Shown here: in pieces, positions 33,912-43,817 of the stretch | Numbering within the stretch: position 1 is the stretch's first letter | Layout of the letters: each line of letters begins with the position of its first letter | Assembly (NCBI GenBank): GCA_021154885.1 | Contig: JAJKHS010000116.1 | Location: 1 to 64,000, forward strand | Source of the DNA: Thermoanaerobaculum sp. | GTDB taxonomy: Bacteria > Acidobacteriota > Thermoanaerobaculia > Multivoradales > UBA5704 | Reading direction: 5' to 3' | Length of the DNA: 64,000 nt | The notes under the pieces: model-generated | Databases searched by the model: none | What the model was told of the DNA's origin: nothing | What the model saw: only the letters and a program-made list of their open reading frames with translations | Made by a program: the position numbers and the translations under genes

Positions 33912-35600
33912 ATGAGCCCGACCACCATCGCTCCTGCCTCCACCGCCCGACCCCGCACCGTGCGCGCGCCGCGCGGCACGGAGATCTCCTGCCGCAGCTG
34001 GCAGCAGGAGGCCGCCCTGCGGATGCTGATGAACAACCTCGATCCGGAGGTCGCCGAGCGGCCGCAGGAGCTGGTGGTCTACGGCGGCTCGGGCAAGGCG
34101 GCCCGCAACTGGGAGTGCTTCGAGGCGATCGTGGCCACCCTGAAGCGGCTGGGCGACGACGAGACGCTCCTCGTCCAGTCCGGCAAGCCGGTGGCCGTCT
34201 TCCGCACCCACGCCGAGGCCCCGCGGGTGCTGATCGCCAACTCGCTGCTGGTCCCTCACTGGGCCACGGCGGACGAGTTCCGCCGGCTGGAGGGGCTCGG
34301 GCTCACCATGTACGGCCAGATGACCGCCGGCTCATGGATCTACATCGGCACCCAGGGCATCCTCCAGGGGACCTACGAGACCCTCGCCGAGTGCGCCCGC
34401 CAGCGCTTCGGCGGCTCGCTCGCCGGCCGCCTCGCCGTCACCGCCGGCCTCGGCGGCATGGGCGGCGCCCAGCCGCTCGCCGTCACCATGAACGAGGGGG
34501 TCTGCCTGGTGGCCGAGGTGGACCCCAGCCGCATCGAGCGCCGCCTCGCCACCCGCTATCTCGACCGTGTGGCGCCGGACGTTCCCACCGCCGTGGCCCA
34601 GGCGCTCGCGGCCCGCGACCGCCGCGAGGCCGTCTCCATCGCCGTCGAGGCCAACGCCGTGGACCTGCTGGAGCACCTGGTGGCCACCGGCCTGGTGCCC
34701 GACGTGCTCACGGATCAGACCTCGGCCCACGACGCCCTTCAGGGCTACGTCCCCCACGGCCTGCCCTTCGCAGAGGCGCTGCGCCTGCGCCAGGACGACC
34801 CCGCAGGCTACATCGCCCGCGCCATGGCCTCGATGGCGGTCCACGTGCGGGCCATGCTGGCCCTGCAGGAGCGCGGCGCCGTCACCTTCGATTACGGCAA
34901 CAACCTGCGCGGCCAGGCCCTCCAGGCTGGGGAGGGGCGGGCCTTCGACATCGGCGGCTTCGTGCCGCTGTTCATCCGGCCGCTGTTCTGCGAAGGCAAG
35001 GGGCCGTTCCGCTGGGCCGTGCTCTCCGGCGACCCACAAGACCTCGCGGCCACGGACGAGGCCATCCTCGACACCTTCCCGCACGACGCGGCGCTGGCGC
35101 GGTGGCTCCGCATGGCCCGCGAGCGCGTCGCCTTCCAGGGGTTGCCGGCGCGCATCTGCTGGCTCGGATACGGCGAGCGGGCGAAGGCCGGCCGGGTGTT
35201 CAACGAGCTGGTGGCCTCCGGCCGCGTCAAGGCGCCCATCGTCATCGGCCGTGACCACCTCGACTGCGGCTCCGTGGCCTCGCCCAACCGCGAGACCGAG
35301 GCGATGCGCGACGGCTCGGACGCCATCGGCGACTGGCCCATCCTCAACGCCCTCCTCAACGCCGTCAACGGCGCCACCTGGGTCTCGGTCCACCACGGCG
35401 GCGGCGTGGGCATCGGCTACTCCCTCCATGCCGGCATGGTCATCGTGGCCGACGGCACCGAAGCGGCGGCCCGGCGGCTGGAGCGGGTCCTCACCGGCGA
35501 TCCCGGCATGGGCGTGGTTCGCCACGCCGACGCCGGCTATCCGGAGGCCCTCGCCTGCGCCCGCGAGCGCGGGGTGGACCTGCCGATGCTGCCGCGGTGA
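33912..35600 (+). CDS. hutU: Urocanate hydratase
   Basis: 562 aa, the family length. Recognised by [55 protein letters not shown] (NAD+ site), [22 protein letters not shown] and the C-terminal [20 protein letters not shown]. Catalyses the second step of histidine degradation, urocanate to imidazolone propionate, with tightly bound NAD+. Other hut genes are not next to it. The stop lies 4 bp before the start of the sensor kinase gene, so the two are co-transcribed. Confidence 0.97.
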   Translation: MSPTTIAPASTARPRTVRAPRGTEISCRSWQQEAALRMLMNNLDPEVAERPQELVVYGGSGKAARNWECFEAIVATLKRLGDDETLLVQSGKPVAVFRTHAEAPRVLIANSLLVPHWATADEFRRLEGLGLTMYGQMTAGSWIYIGTQGILQGTYETLAECARQRFGGSLAGRLAVTAGLGGMGGAQPLAVTMNEGVCLVAEVDPSRIERRLATRYLDRVAPDVPTAVAQALAARDRREAVSIAVEANAVDLLEHLVATGLVPDVLTDQTSAHDALQGYVPHGLPFAEALRLRQDDPAGYIARAMASMAVHVRAMLALQERGAVTFDYGNNLRGQALQAGEGRAFDIGGFVPLFIRPLFCEGKGPFRWAVLSGDPQDLAATDEAILDTFPHDAALARWLRMARERVAFQGLPARICWLGYGERAKAGRVFNELVASGRVKAPIVIGRDHLDCGSVASPNRETEAMRDGSDAIGDWPILNALLNAVNGATWVSVHHGGGVGIGYSLHAGMVIVADGTEAAARRLERVLTGDPGMGVVRHADAGYPEALACARERGVDLPMLPR

Positions 35601-35604
35601 GAGA

Positions 35605-38600
35605 GTGAGCGAGCCGCTCCGCGCCTCTCGCGAGCCCTGGCGGCGGGCGCTGCTCGAGATCGTGCTGGTGGCCGCCCTGGTGGCGGCGCCGCTGCTGCCC
35701 GCGCCCGGGTCGGCTCTCGCCGCCCTCGTCCTCTCCGTCGCCTGGCTTGCGTTGCGCGATCACCGGGAGCGGCTGATCGCCGGTCCCCTGCTCATCGTGG
35801 CGGTGGTCTCCCTGATCGCGGGGTGGGCCCTGAGCCGCGGCGAGCGGGCCGCCCGGACCGAGTGGGCGAGGGAGACACGGCAGGAGTACGAGCGCCTCTG
35901 GGACGGTCTCCAGGAGGAGGCCGAGGCCGCGGCGCACCGGGTGGAGGGGCTGCGGAAGTCCCTGGCTGCAACCCCTCCCGCGCCAGCCGTGGCCTCCCAG
36001 GCTTTCCAGCGGCTGGAAGACGTGGCGGGGCTGGGGAAGGGGCGGCGCGCCCTGCTGCTGCTCGATCCGGACGGCGCCCCCGTGGCCTGGGCCGGCGAGG
36101 GCCTGCTGCACGAGCTCCCGCAGGAGCTGCCCAGCTCCGGCCCCTACTACCGCGCCAGCTTCAGCGCCGTGACCCTGCTCGCCATCCGCCCGCTGGACGG
36201 GAGCCGCCGCCCCTGGCGCATCGCCGCTGGCGCGAGCTTCGGCACCGACGCCCTGCCGTTCCCCTCGGCCCGCGCCGCCCGCTGGGCCCTCGCGGACACG
36301 CCGCCGCAAGCCCTGCCGGGCACCGACGCCGTGACCTTGCCGGGGCTCCCCGTGCTCGTCGTCGAGCGGGCTCCCGCCGGCGGCGCGCACAAGGGCCGGC
36401 CGCTGACGGACCGCGTGGCCTGGGTGGCCCTCGGGCTCGCCCTCCTGGCGCTGGCCGTGGTGCGCGGTCTGCGCCACCTGCTGCCGGGAGGGCCGCCGCC
36501 CGGCGAGGAGCCCGCAGCCTGGCCGGTCACCCCGCTGGTGCTGGGCGGGCTGGTGGCGCTGGCCGGGGTTTTTCCTGTCCCCCTGCCGGCCCTGGTTGTG
36601 CTGCTCGCCGGCCTGGGGTTCGCGGCGCTGAGCCTCCATGTCCGCGCCACCGCCGGCGAGCGCATCCCTGTCGCCCTGAAGGGAGGGGCCGCCGTCCTGC
36701 TGTTGCTGCTGGCCGCCTGGGCGCTGCAGCGCGTCCTGGGTCCTCGCGACCTCGCCGCCGCCATCGTGGTCTCCGCCGAGTCCTCCGCCCTGCGGCTGGG
36801 CCTTGCCGGGGCGGCCTTCGGCCTTCTCGTCCTCGCCGGGCGGCGGCGAGACCGGCCGGCCACGGGGCCCGTCAGCCGCTGGGCCTGGATCGCCGTCACC
36901 CTTCTGCTCGCGGGAGCGGCCCTGTGCGACCAGCCGTTCGCCGCCGTGCCCCTGCTCGCTGCCGGGGGCGCAGCGGCCGGGGCCTGGGCCGACCTCCGGC
37001 GCTTGCAGACCGGAATGTCCCTCGTGGTGCTGATCCTGCTCTCGGCCTTCGCCGCCGCCGGCGCCTGGGAGACCGCCTACCGGCTGGCGTTGCGCGCCTA
37101 CGCCGGGGACGAGTTGCTCGTCCGCCTGGCCCCGCCCACGCGTGCCGACCTCGCGTCCGTGGCCGGCGAGCTCCGCGGTCATTTCCTGAAGTCCGACCTC
37201 CAGAGCCTGGTGCCCCGCGCTCCGGCCAACCTGGAGCGGCAGGACCTGGCCTACGCCCTCTGGAAGGACTCCCCCCTGGCTCGCCACCACTCCCTTTCCG
37301 CGCTGGTCGTGGAGACGCCGGGCGGCCCGTCGTCGTTCTCGTTCGGCATGCCGCTGACCGATCAGGGGGTGGTGGACACCGGGTCCGAGCGTTGGGGGGA
37401 CCTCCGCCTGCCGATGTGGGATGGCTTCCTGATCTCCGGCGAGACACCGCTGCGCCTGGGCGGCCGCCCCTGGGGGACCATCCGCTACTGGCTGCTGCCG
37501 CGGCCCGGCTTCGAGGTGCACGACTGGCGGCGCCTCTCCGAGGTGGACGTGGGGCTGCTCAAGGGGGGGCCGGTGGCCGGCTCCGCCGAGGGGATCGCCG
37601 ATCCGGCCCTCTACGCTCTGTATACCCCGGACGGCCGGGCCGCCCTCTCCCCCTGGGAGGAGGAGCCGCCGCTGCCTGCCAGCCTGGAGCGGTCCCGCGG
37701 CTGGCTCTCCCATACCGTGGTGGAGACCCCCTCCGGGCCGGCGCGGGCCTGGGCGCGCGTCTCGCGCCAGGGTTGGGAGGCCGTCTACCTCCCCTTCCTC
37801 GCGCCGCTCGAAGGCCTGGAGCGGACGGGCAACTGGAGCGTCGGCGTGGTGGCCCTGCTCGCCTTGGCGGCGCCGTCGATCCTGCTCCTCGCCCTCCCCC
37901 GGGCCGCGTTCCGCGACCTGCTGCGGCGTACCCTGCGCTCCTACTCCAAGCGCCTGACCCTCATCTACACGGTCCTCCTGCTCGTCCCGCTGGTGGCGCT
38001 CTACTTCGTCCTCGTGAGCGCGATGGAGGAGCGCCTGCGCCGCGACCAGCGGACGGCCGGCGAGGCGGCCCTGAGCTCCGCCCAGCAGCTCCTCGCCGAG
38101 CAGTTGCTCAAGGCGCCGCCCGGCTTCGGCGTCGACACCGCCTTCGGCGACGGGCTGCTCATCTATCTCTCCGGCGTCGTGCGCCACGAGGTGAACCTCT
38201 ACTGGGGGAGCGCCATCCACTCCTCCAGCCGCCACGAGCTGTTCACGGCGGGCCTGCTGCCCAAGCGCATTCCGGGGGAGATCTACCGCCGCCTAGCCCT
38301 GCTGGGCTACGGCCTCTCGTCGCGCACCAACCGGGTGGGCGACACCACCTACCTGGAGATGTACGCCCCCGTGCGCGTGCCGGGCAGCCCGCTGGGCAGC
38401 AAGCGCCTCTTCCTCTCCATGCCGTTGCTCGCCCAGCAGGAGGAGTCGGCCCGGCAGCTCGCCGAGCTGCGCCGCCACGGTTTTCTGGCGACGGCTGCCC
38501 TCTTCGCCCTGCTGGTGGCCGTGGGCCGGCACCTGGCGAGCAACTTCACCCGGCCGCTCATGCAGCTCGTGGAAGGGACGCGGCGGATCGCCGTGGGCGC

Positions 38601-39714
38601 GCCGTCCCTCGACCTGGCCCCCACCGAGCTCGAGCTGGCCGCCCTGGTCGAGGCCATCGACGAGATGGCCCGCCGCATCGCCGAGGGCCGCGAGCGCCTG
38701 GTGCGCGAGAAGCAGGTGGTGGAGCGCATGGTGGAGAACATCACCTCCGGCGTCGTCTCCCTCGACCGCGAGCGCCGGGTGCTGCTGCACAACCGGGTTG
38801 CCGCCGAGCTGCTGGGCACCGCCGTGGGGGAGAGCCTGGAAGAGGCCGTGGCCCGCTCCGAGTGGCTGGCCCCCATCGCCGCCTTCCTGCGCACGGCCGG
38901 CGCGGAGATGGAGCGGTCGACGGTGCGCCTGCGGGGCGCCGGCGGGGGAGGAGAGCGCGAATGGTCGCTGGTCTGGGTCCCCCTGCCGGGCGCCGGCGAG
39001 CCCTCGGCCCTGCTGGTGGTGGAGGATGCCACCGAGGTGCTGCGCGGTCAGCGCCTCCTGGCCTGGGCCGAGATGGCGCGCATGATCGCCCATGAGATCA
39101 AGAACCCGCTGACCCCCATCCGCCTCTCGGCCGAGCACATGCGGGAGGTCTACCAGCACGACCCGGACCACTTCGACCGTGTCTTCGAGCGCTGCACCCA
39201 CAACATCCTCACCCAGGTGGACGAGCTGCGCTCGATCGCCTCCGAGTTCTCGACCTACAGCTCCATCCCGCGGATCGATCCCCAGCCGGCGGACCTGGTG
39301 GCGAGCATGGGGGACCTGGTGGAGGGCTACCGCGCGGCCCCTCCCCAGGGGGTCGAGGTGGATTTCGACGCCGAGCCCGAGACCCTGGTCACCCGCTTCG
39401 ACGCCAAGCTCCTCGGCCGGGCGGTGCGCAACCTGATCGAGAACGCTCTGCGGGCGAGCGCCGGCGGCGGCCGGGTGGTGGTGCGCATCGACCAGCAGAA
39501 CGGCTTCGCGCGGATCGCCGTCCAGGACTCCGGCCCCGGCGTCCCGCCCGACCTCCTGCCGCGCATCTTCGACCCCTACTTCTCGACCCACGACACCGGC
39601 ACCGGCCTGGGGCTCCCCATCGCCCGCCGCATCGCCGAGGAGCACGGCGGCGACATCACGGCGAGGAACCGGCCGGAGGGCGGGCTGGAGGTGGTGGTGA
39701 CGCTGCCGGTGTAG
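35605..39714 (+). CDS. Giant NtrY-like sensor histidine kinase
   Basis: 1369 aa, about twice the usual length. An N-terminal membrane segment pair, a periplasmic-like domain with MxxL-rich coiled part (residues ~80-270), a second hydrophobic block of several helices (~275-500), another large extracytoplasmic part (~505-735), two helices around 745-800, a HAMP region (~985-1020, ASNFTRPLMQLVEGTRRIAVG), PAS (~1040-1150), HisKA with MIAHEIKNPLTPI (phospho-His ~1163) and HATPase (NLIENALRAS, DSGPGVPP, GTGLGLPIARRI). GTG start at 35605, 4 bp after hutU. No response regulator is adjacent. Two extra membrane/extracytoplasmic blocks make this unlike ordinary NtrY. Confidence 0.85.
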   Translation: MSEPLRASREPWRRALLEIVLVAALVAAPLLPAPGSALAALVLSVAWLALRDHRERLIAGPLLIVAVVSLIAGWALSRGERAARTEWARETRQEYERLWDGLQEEAEAAAHRVEGLRKSLAATPPAPAVASQAFQRLEDVAGLGKGRRALLLLDPDGAPVAWAGEGLLHELPQELPSSGPYYRASFSAVTLLAIRPLDGSRRPWRIAAGASFGTDALPFPSARAARWALADTPPQALPGTDAVTLPGLPVLVVERAPAGGAHKGRPLTDRVAWVALGLALLALAVVRGLRHLLPGGPPPGEEPAAWPVTPLVLGGLVALAGVFPVPLPALVVLLAGLGFAALSLHVRATAGERIPVALKGGAAVLLLLLAAWALQRVLGPRDLAAAIVVSAESSALRLGLAGAAFGLLVLAGRRRDRPATGPVSRWAWIAVTLLLAGAALCDQPFAAVPLLAAGGAAAGAWADLRRLQTGMSLVVLILLSAFAAAGAWETAYRLALRAYAGDELLVRLAPPTRADLASVAGELRGHFLKSDLQSLVPRAPANLERQDLAYALWKDSPLARHHSLSALVVETPGGPSSFSFGMPLTDQGVVDTGSERWGDLRLPMWDGFLISGETPLRLGGRPWGTIRYWLLPRPGFEVHDWRRLSEVDVGLLKGGPVAGSAEGIADPALYALYTPDGRAALSPWEEEPPLPASLERSRGWLSHTVVETPSGPARAWARVSRQGWEAVYLPFLAPLEGLERTGNWSVGVVALLALAAPSILLLALPRAAFRDLLRRTLRSYSKRLTLIYTVLLLVPLVALYFVLVSAMEERLRRDQRTAGEAALSSAQQLLAEQLLKAPPGFGVDTAFGDGLLIYLSGVVRHEVNLYWGSAIHSSSRHELFTAGLLPKRIPGEIYRRLALLGYGLSSRTNRVGDTTYLEMYAPVRVPGSPLGSKRLFLSMPLLAQQEESARQLAELRRHGFLATAALFALLVAVGRHLASNFTRPLMQLVEGTRRIAVGAPSLDLAPTELELAALVEAIDEMARRIAEGRERLVREKQVVERMVENITSGVVSLDRERRVLLHNRVAAELLGTAVGESLEEAVARSEWLAPIAAFLRTAGAEMERSTVRLRGAGGGGEREWSLVWVPLPGAGEPSALLVVEDATEVLRGQRLLAWAEMARMIAHEIKNPLTPIRLSAEHMREVYQHDPDHFDRVFERCTHNILTQVDELRSIASEFSTYSSIPRIDPQPADLVASMGDLVEGYRAAPPQGVEVDFDAEPETLVTRFDAKLLGRAVRNLIENALRASAGGGRVVVRIDQQNGFARIAVQDSGPGVPPDLLPRIFDPYFSTHDTGTGLGLPIARRIAEEHGGDITARNRPEGGLEVVVTLPV

Positions 39715-39804
39715 GCGTCATATAAGCAGGTGGGTCTTCGCTGTCGGGAAGCCAAATCTGCTACTGTCCGCAGTCGATCTCACGGCCGTTTCTGCGAGAC
39801 TTCC

Positions 39805-41598
39805 ATGATCCGTTCCCAAGGCAAGGCCTTGCTTGCGCTCGTCCTCCCTGTCGCCGCCGGGGCGGCTTCGATCGCCTTTTCCTGGCTGCGATGGATCAGC
39901 CCCTTCGTCGATTCGGGGCGCGAGATGGACGTGCCGGCCCGCCTGCTGGCCGGCGAGCGGCTGTACCGCGACGTCACCTACAACTACGGTCCCGCCGGGC
40001 CCTGGCTGAACGCGGTCGCGCTGCGCGTCTTCGGCCACCGCTTCGCTGCCCTTGAGTGGGTGGGCCTGCTGCTCTCGATCGCCATCCTCGTCCTGCTGTT
40101 CCGGCTGACGATGCGGGCCGGGAGCTTCCTCTCGGCGGTCGTCGCCACGACGGTGACGGCGACCATCTGCCTCGGCGCGCCCTGGGGAGGATCGTTCATC
40201 TTCCCCTACGCCTTCGCCAACCTCTACGGCCTCGCCGGCAGCCTGCTGGCGCTGCTGTGCTTCGGCCGCGAGCCGGCCCGCGGCCGCGACCTGGCCCTCG
40301 CCGTCCTGGGTCTCACTCTGTCGGTGACGGCGCGCCCGGAGCTGGGGACGGCCACGGTACTGATTCTCCTCATCGCCGGGATGCGTTCCAGCGACTGGCG
40401 GCGGAGCGGCCGCCAGGCCCTGCTGGTCGTCGGCACCGCCGGCGTGGTTTCAGTGGCTGTCTATGGTCTGGCCTTCGCGGGGATACCCTGGCAGACCCTC
40501 CGGCGCGAGGTGCCGTACCTGCACCTGGGATCGCTGCCGCCGGAGTGGCAGCATTTCTACAAATGGGCCGCAGGGCTCCTGCATCCGTGGCTCTCCCTGC
40601 GGATCCTGTTCGTGGGCGTGGTTGCCGACGTGCTGCTGCTGGCCGCTTTCGCCTGGCTGTTGCGGCCCCGGCCCGTTGCCGGCGAAGACGCCGCGGAACT
40701 CCGGTGGCCGCCGGTCTGGCTCGCCGCCGAGGTCCTGATCCTGGCGGCGGCCCTGGCCACCTGGCAGGTCATGGCTGGAGACAACGGCCTGCCTCCCCTC
40801 CTCTTCCCCCTGCCGGTGCTCGCTCCGATAGCAGCGGCTGTCCTTTTCCTCCGGCGGCCGCTCGGAGCGCGGGCCCGCGACCGTTTCATGCTCTGCGCCC
40901 TGGCCGCCGTCGTGGCCTCGCGGGTCCTGCTCAGCCTCGACGTCGGGCCGGCCATGGAAGCCTATGACGCCCTGGGCGTGCCCTGCGCCTTGGCCATGGC
41001 CTGCGTCCTGGGCTTCGACGTGCTGGCACCCCGTCTTCCCGATCCCGCCACCTTCCGGCGGCGGCTCGCCGTCGCCCTGCTGCTGTTCGGCGGCCTCTTC
41101 CTCTATCAGTTGCGGAGCGTCGATGCCAGGGCCGTCCGCCTCGACACCCGGGCGGGCACTCTGCGGCTGCGGGAGCGCGAGGCGCGCGCGGTGAACCAGA
41201 CCCTGGATTACCTCGCTCAGAATGCGCGCCCCGGCGATGCCCTCGCCACCTTCCCCGAAAGCGGCTTCTTCAATTTCATCACCGGCCTGCGCAACCCCCT
41301 GCGCGAGAACCTGATCCTGCCCGGCGTGCTGGACGATGCCGGCGAGGCCGAAGTCCTCCAGCGGCTGGACCGCGAGAAGCCGAGGTTCTTCCTCCTCTGT
41401 TACCGTCCCACCTGGGAGTTCGGCACCGCCCGTTTCGGCAAGGGCTACGCCGCCCATCTCTGGGGGGAGGTGGAGAAGCGGTACACGCAGGTCGCATCAT
41501 TCGGCTCGCCGCCTCACATCCCCGGGCAGAAGGGGAGCTGGTTCGTGCGGATCTATGAGCGGAGCCCGGCCCTCACCGAGGGTGCGGCCGAGCGGTGA
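39805..41598 (+). CDS. GT-C membrane glycosyltransferase-like protein
   Basis: 597 aa. About twelve membrane segments (residues ~8-460); the first loop has FVDSGREMDVPARLLAGERLY and YNYGPAGPW, the motif pattern of the PMT_2/RgtA-type GT-C group (acidic residue in the first loop, then YGPxGPW-like). The C-terminal ~150 residues (NQTLDYLAQNARPGDALATF) are soluble and face outside. The ATG at 39805 was preferred over upstream starts because the hydrophobic segment begins soon after. Predicted to transfer a lipid-linked sugar; the target is unknown. Stands alone between the kinase and dipeptidase genes. Confidence 0.7.
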   Translation: MIRSQGKALLALVLPVAAGAASIAFSWLRWISPFVDSGREMDVPARLLAGERLYRDVTYNYGPAGPWLNAVALRVFGHRFAALEWVGLLLSIAILVLLFRLTMRAGSFLSAVVATTVTATICLGAPWGGSFIFPYAFANLYGLAGSLLALLCFGREPARGRDLALAVLGLTLSVTARPELGTATVLILLIAGMRSSDWRRSGRQALLVVGTAGVVSVAVYGLAFAGIPWQTLRREVPYLHLGSLPPEWQHFYKWAAGLLHPWLSLRILFVGVVADVLLLAAFAWLLRPRPVAGEDAAELRWPPVWLAAEVLILAAALATWQVMAGDNGLPPLLFPLPVLAPIAAAVLFLRRPLGARARDRFMLCALAAVVASRVLLSLDVGPAMEAYDALGVPCALAMACVLGFDVLAPRLPDPATFRRRLAVALLLFGGLFLYQLRSVDARAVRLDTRAGTLRLREREARAVNQTLDYLAQNARPGDALATFPESGFFNFITGLRNPLRENLILPGVLDDAGEAEVLQRLDREKPRFFLLCYRPTWEFGTARFGKGYAAHLWGEVEKRYTQVASFGSPPHIPGQKGSWFVRIYERSPALTEGAAER

Positions 41599-41676
41599 CC
41601 GCCCGCAAATCTTTACGGATTCTTTGCATCTCCTCTGACCTCTCCAGTCCCCTGGCGCGCATAGAATCGCCGGGTC

Positions 41677-42882
41677 ATGGCGAGCCAACCTCCCGACCCA
41701 GGACCGCCTCCAGGCCGGAGCATGCGCAACCGGGCCTTCGACCGGCGGCAGTTCCTGCTCCTCTCGGCCATGGCGGCGGCCGGCGCGGCGGTTCCCCAGG
41801 CCGTTGCGGAGGGAGCGGCGGCAGCCGCCGGCGCCTCAGGGACCCGTTGGGCCGGCTATGACAAGGCGCTCGTCATCGATGCGTGTGGCGCGCCTGGGGG
41901 GAGCGCCACGGGGATGAACGACGCGCCCCTCTCGGCGGCCGAGATCGCCGACGTCCGCGCCTCGGGAGTGACGGCGATCAACCTCACGGTGGGCTCCGTG
42001 GGCGGCGGACCGGACGTCTTTCCGGACACCGTCGAGCGGATCGGCTTCTGGGAGCGCGAGCTCGACTCCCACCCGGACGTCCTGATGAAGGTGAAGTCGG
42101 CAGCCGACCTCGACCGTGCCAAGGCGAGCGGCCGGCTCGGCATCATCTACGGCTTCCAGGACGCGACGCCGCTCGGCGAGGACGTCAACCGGGTGAAGGT
42201 GTTCAGCCGCTTCGGCGTCCGCGCCATCCAGCTCACCTACAACCGGCGCAACCTCCTCGGCGACGGCTGCCTGGAGCCCGCCAACGCGGGTCTGAGCCGC
42301 TTCGGCCAGGAGGTGGTCCAGCGCATGAACGAGCTGGGCCTCGTGATCGATCTGAGCCACTGCGGCCACCGCACCACCACGGACGGCATCACGGCCTCGA
42401 AGCAGCCCGTGGCCATCACCCACACCGGCTGTGCCGCCCTCGCCGACCTGCCGCGCAACAAGACGGATGAGGAGCTGCGCCTGCTCGCCAAGCGGGGCGG
42501 CGTGGTGGGCATCTACCTGATGCCGCGCACCCACGGCCAGCCCACGGCCGCGGACCTCATCCGCCACGTCGAGCACGCCGTCGACGTCTGCGGCGAGGAC
42601 CACGTGGGGATCGGCACCGACGGCGTGGTGTCGCATATCGAGCTGACGCCGGAATTCGTGAAGCGCCACCGCGAGGATGTCGCCAACCGCCGCCGGCTGG
42701 GGATCTCCGCTCCGGGCGAGGAGGAGGACGTCTACACCTTCCTGCCGGACCTCAACACGCCGCGCCGCTTCGAGACCCTCGCCGGCCTGCTGCTCGCCTG
42801 TGGCCACTCCGAGAGCCGCGTGACGAAGATCCTCGGCGGCAACTTCGCCCGCCTGTTCAGTGAGGTCTGGCGCCGGGCCTGA
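41677..42882 (+). CDS. Tat-exported membrane dipeptidase (peptidase M19)
   Basis: 401 aa. A twin-arginine signal FDRRQFLLLSAMAAAGAA at residues ~20-37 precedes the mature enzyme. It has the M19 layout: VIDLSHCGHRTT (metal His) and THTGCAALADLPRN, with GIGTDGV and a final AGLLLACGHSESRVTKILGGNFARL. Renal-dipeptidase family enzymes hydrolyse dipeptides with two zinc ions. In the first metal motif the usual DGHxD is VIDACG, so one ligand may be missing; activity should not be assumed. Start at 41677 or 41722 (shorter, ATGCGC) is uncertain. Confidence 0.8.
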   Translation: MASQPPDPGPPPGRSMRNRAFDRRQFLLLSAMAAAGAAVPQAVAEGAAAAAGASGTRWAGYDKALVIDACGAPGGSATGMNDAPLSAAEIADVRASGVTAINLTVGSVGGGPDVFPDTVERIGFWERELDSHPDVLMKVKSAADLDRAKASGRLGIIYGFQDATPLGEDVNRVKVFSRFGVRAIQLTYNRRNLLGDGCLEPANAGLSRFGQEVVQRMNELGLVIDLSHCGHRTTTDGITASKQPVAITHTGCAALADLPRNKTDEELRLLAKRGGVVGIYLMPRTHGQPTAADLIRHVEHAVDVCGEDHVGIGTDGVVSHIELTPEFVKRHREDVANRRRLGISAPGEEEDVYTFLPDLNTPRRFETLAGLLLACGHSESRVTKILGGNFARLFSEVWRRA

Positions 42883-42924
42883 ACGGGCTCTGAAACGATT
42901 CTCGCTGGCTCCTCAGTGACTCTC

Positions 42925-43193
42925 AGTCACCGCTGCCCTGCCAGCGGTCGTTCCTGCCGCGGCAGCGGTCGCTGCTGCCACGCCAGCGGTCACTGCTGCC
43001 ATGCCAGCGGTCGCTGCTGCCATGCCAGCGGTCGCTGCTGCCGTGGCAGCGATGACTGCTGCCATGGCAGCGACCACTGCTGCCATGACAGCGATGACTG
43101 CTGCTGCGACAGCAATCGCCGCTGCCGCGCCAGCGATGACTGCTGCCGTGGCAGCGATCACTGCTGCCACGTCGGCGGTCGCTCACGCCGGTC
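42925..43193. repeat. 21-bp tandem repeat array (about 12 units)
   Basis: Units such as CAGCGGTCGCTGCTGCCATGC run head to tail from 42942 to 43193, each 21 bp, with a partial unit from about 42925. Middle units are near-identical, outer ones diverge. No spacers separate them. All six frames stay open because 21 is a multiple of three, giving 7-residue repeats such as DRWHGSS, but nothing marks a true coding frame. It sits in the gap before a broken CPBP gene. Confidence 0.9.
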
Positions 43194-43282
43194 TCCGAGC
43201 CGGTCGTGCCGGTTCGCGAAAACCTCTGCCTGCCGCGAGCGTATCCTCCTCATTGCGGCTGCACCGCCAGAAGCAGTCGCGT

Positions 43283-43781
43283 ATGGCAGACGACGCGAAG
43301 AAGAAGGTCCTGACCTACCTGCTCCTGGCGTTTGCCCTGAGCTCGGTCTTCTACTATCTCATCCTGTCTCCCGGCAAGGGCAAGCTCGGCACGCTCACTG
43401 TGATGGGGCTGATGTGGTGCCCGGGTGTTTCGGCGATTACCACAGTGCGACCCCGCGCTGGTGGTCGCTCCTCTTCTTCACCCTGGACATCGGCGCGGCC
43501 TCGGTGGGCTTCGCCTGGTTCCGCCTGCGCTCCGGCAGGGTGTGGACGGGGGTGATCCTCCACGCCAGTCACAACCTCTTCCTCCAGGAGGCTTCGATCC
43601 GCTGACCGTGAACCGCGGGAAGACCGAGTACTGGACCACCGAGTTCGGCCTCGGGATGACGCTGTTCTACGGGGTGGTGGCCTGGTGGTGCTGGCGGCGG
43701 CGCGGGGAGCTGGTACAGACGGAGGAGGTGCCCGTGGCGGCTAGGGAGCTGGCATGGAGAGAGATGCTGAGACGTTCTTGA
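43283..43781 (+). pseudogene. Broken CPBP (CAAX-type) intramembrane protease gene
   Basis: The frame from ATG 43283 (MADDAKKKVLTYLLLAFALS) gives the N-terminal helix of a CPBP-family protein, then shifts. Continuing in another frame is WWSLLFFTLDIGAASVGFAW and then VWTGVILHASHNLFLQ, with the family's HxxxN-type last motif. A third frame carries EFGLGMTLFYGVVAWWCWRR, the usual C-terminal helix. The EExxR active-site motif is absent, so a deletion of about 100 residues plus frameshifts has occurred. CPBP proteins are often linked to bacteriocin immunity and abortive infection. Non-functional as read. Confidence 0.75.
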
Positions 43782-43806
43782 TTAACGCGCAAAACAGGTG
43801 TATGGT
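43778..43806 (+). promoter_or_regulatory. Promoter candidate for the CHAT-HNH unit
   Basis: TTGATT (43778-43783), exactly 17 bp, TATGGT (43801-43806), each matching four of six consensus bases. It lies about 100 bp before the CHAT start. Spacing is ideal; hexamers are moderate. Confidence 0.5.
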
Positions 43807-43817
43807 AGCTTCCAGAT

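Noticed and set aside
34567-35604. Upstream extension of the NtrY-like kinase frame
   Set aside because: It lies entirely inside hutU and is Arg/Ser/Pro-rich nonsense; the GTG at 35605 right after hutU is the sensible start.
42923-43186. Minus-strand frame over the 21-bp repeat
   Set aside because: All frames are open because the unit is 21 bp; no start signal or downstream domain supports coding.
42925-43193. CRISPR array
   Set aside because: Units abut with no unique spacers, are 21 bp, and there are no cas genes.
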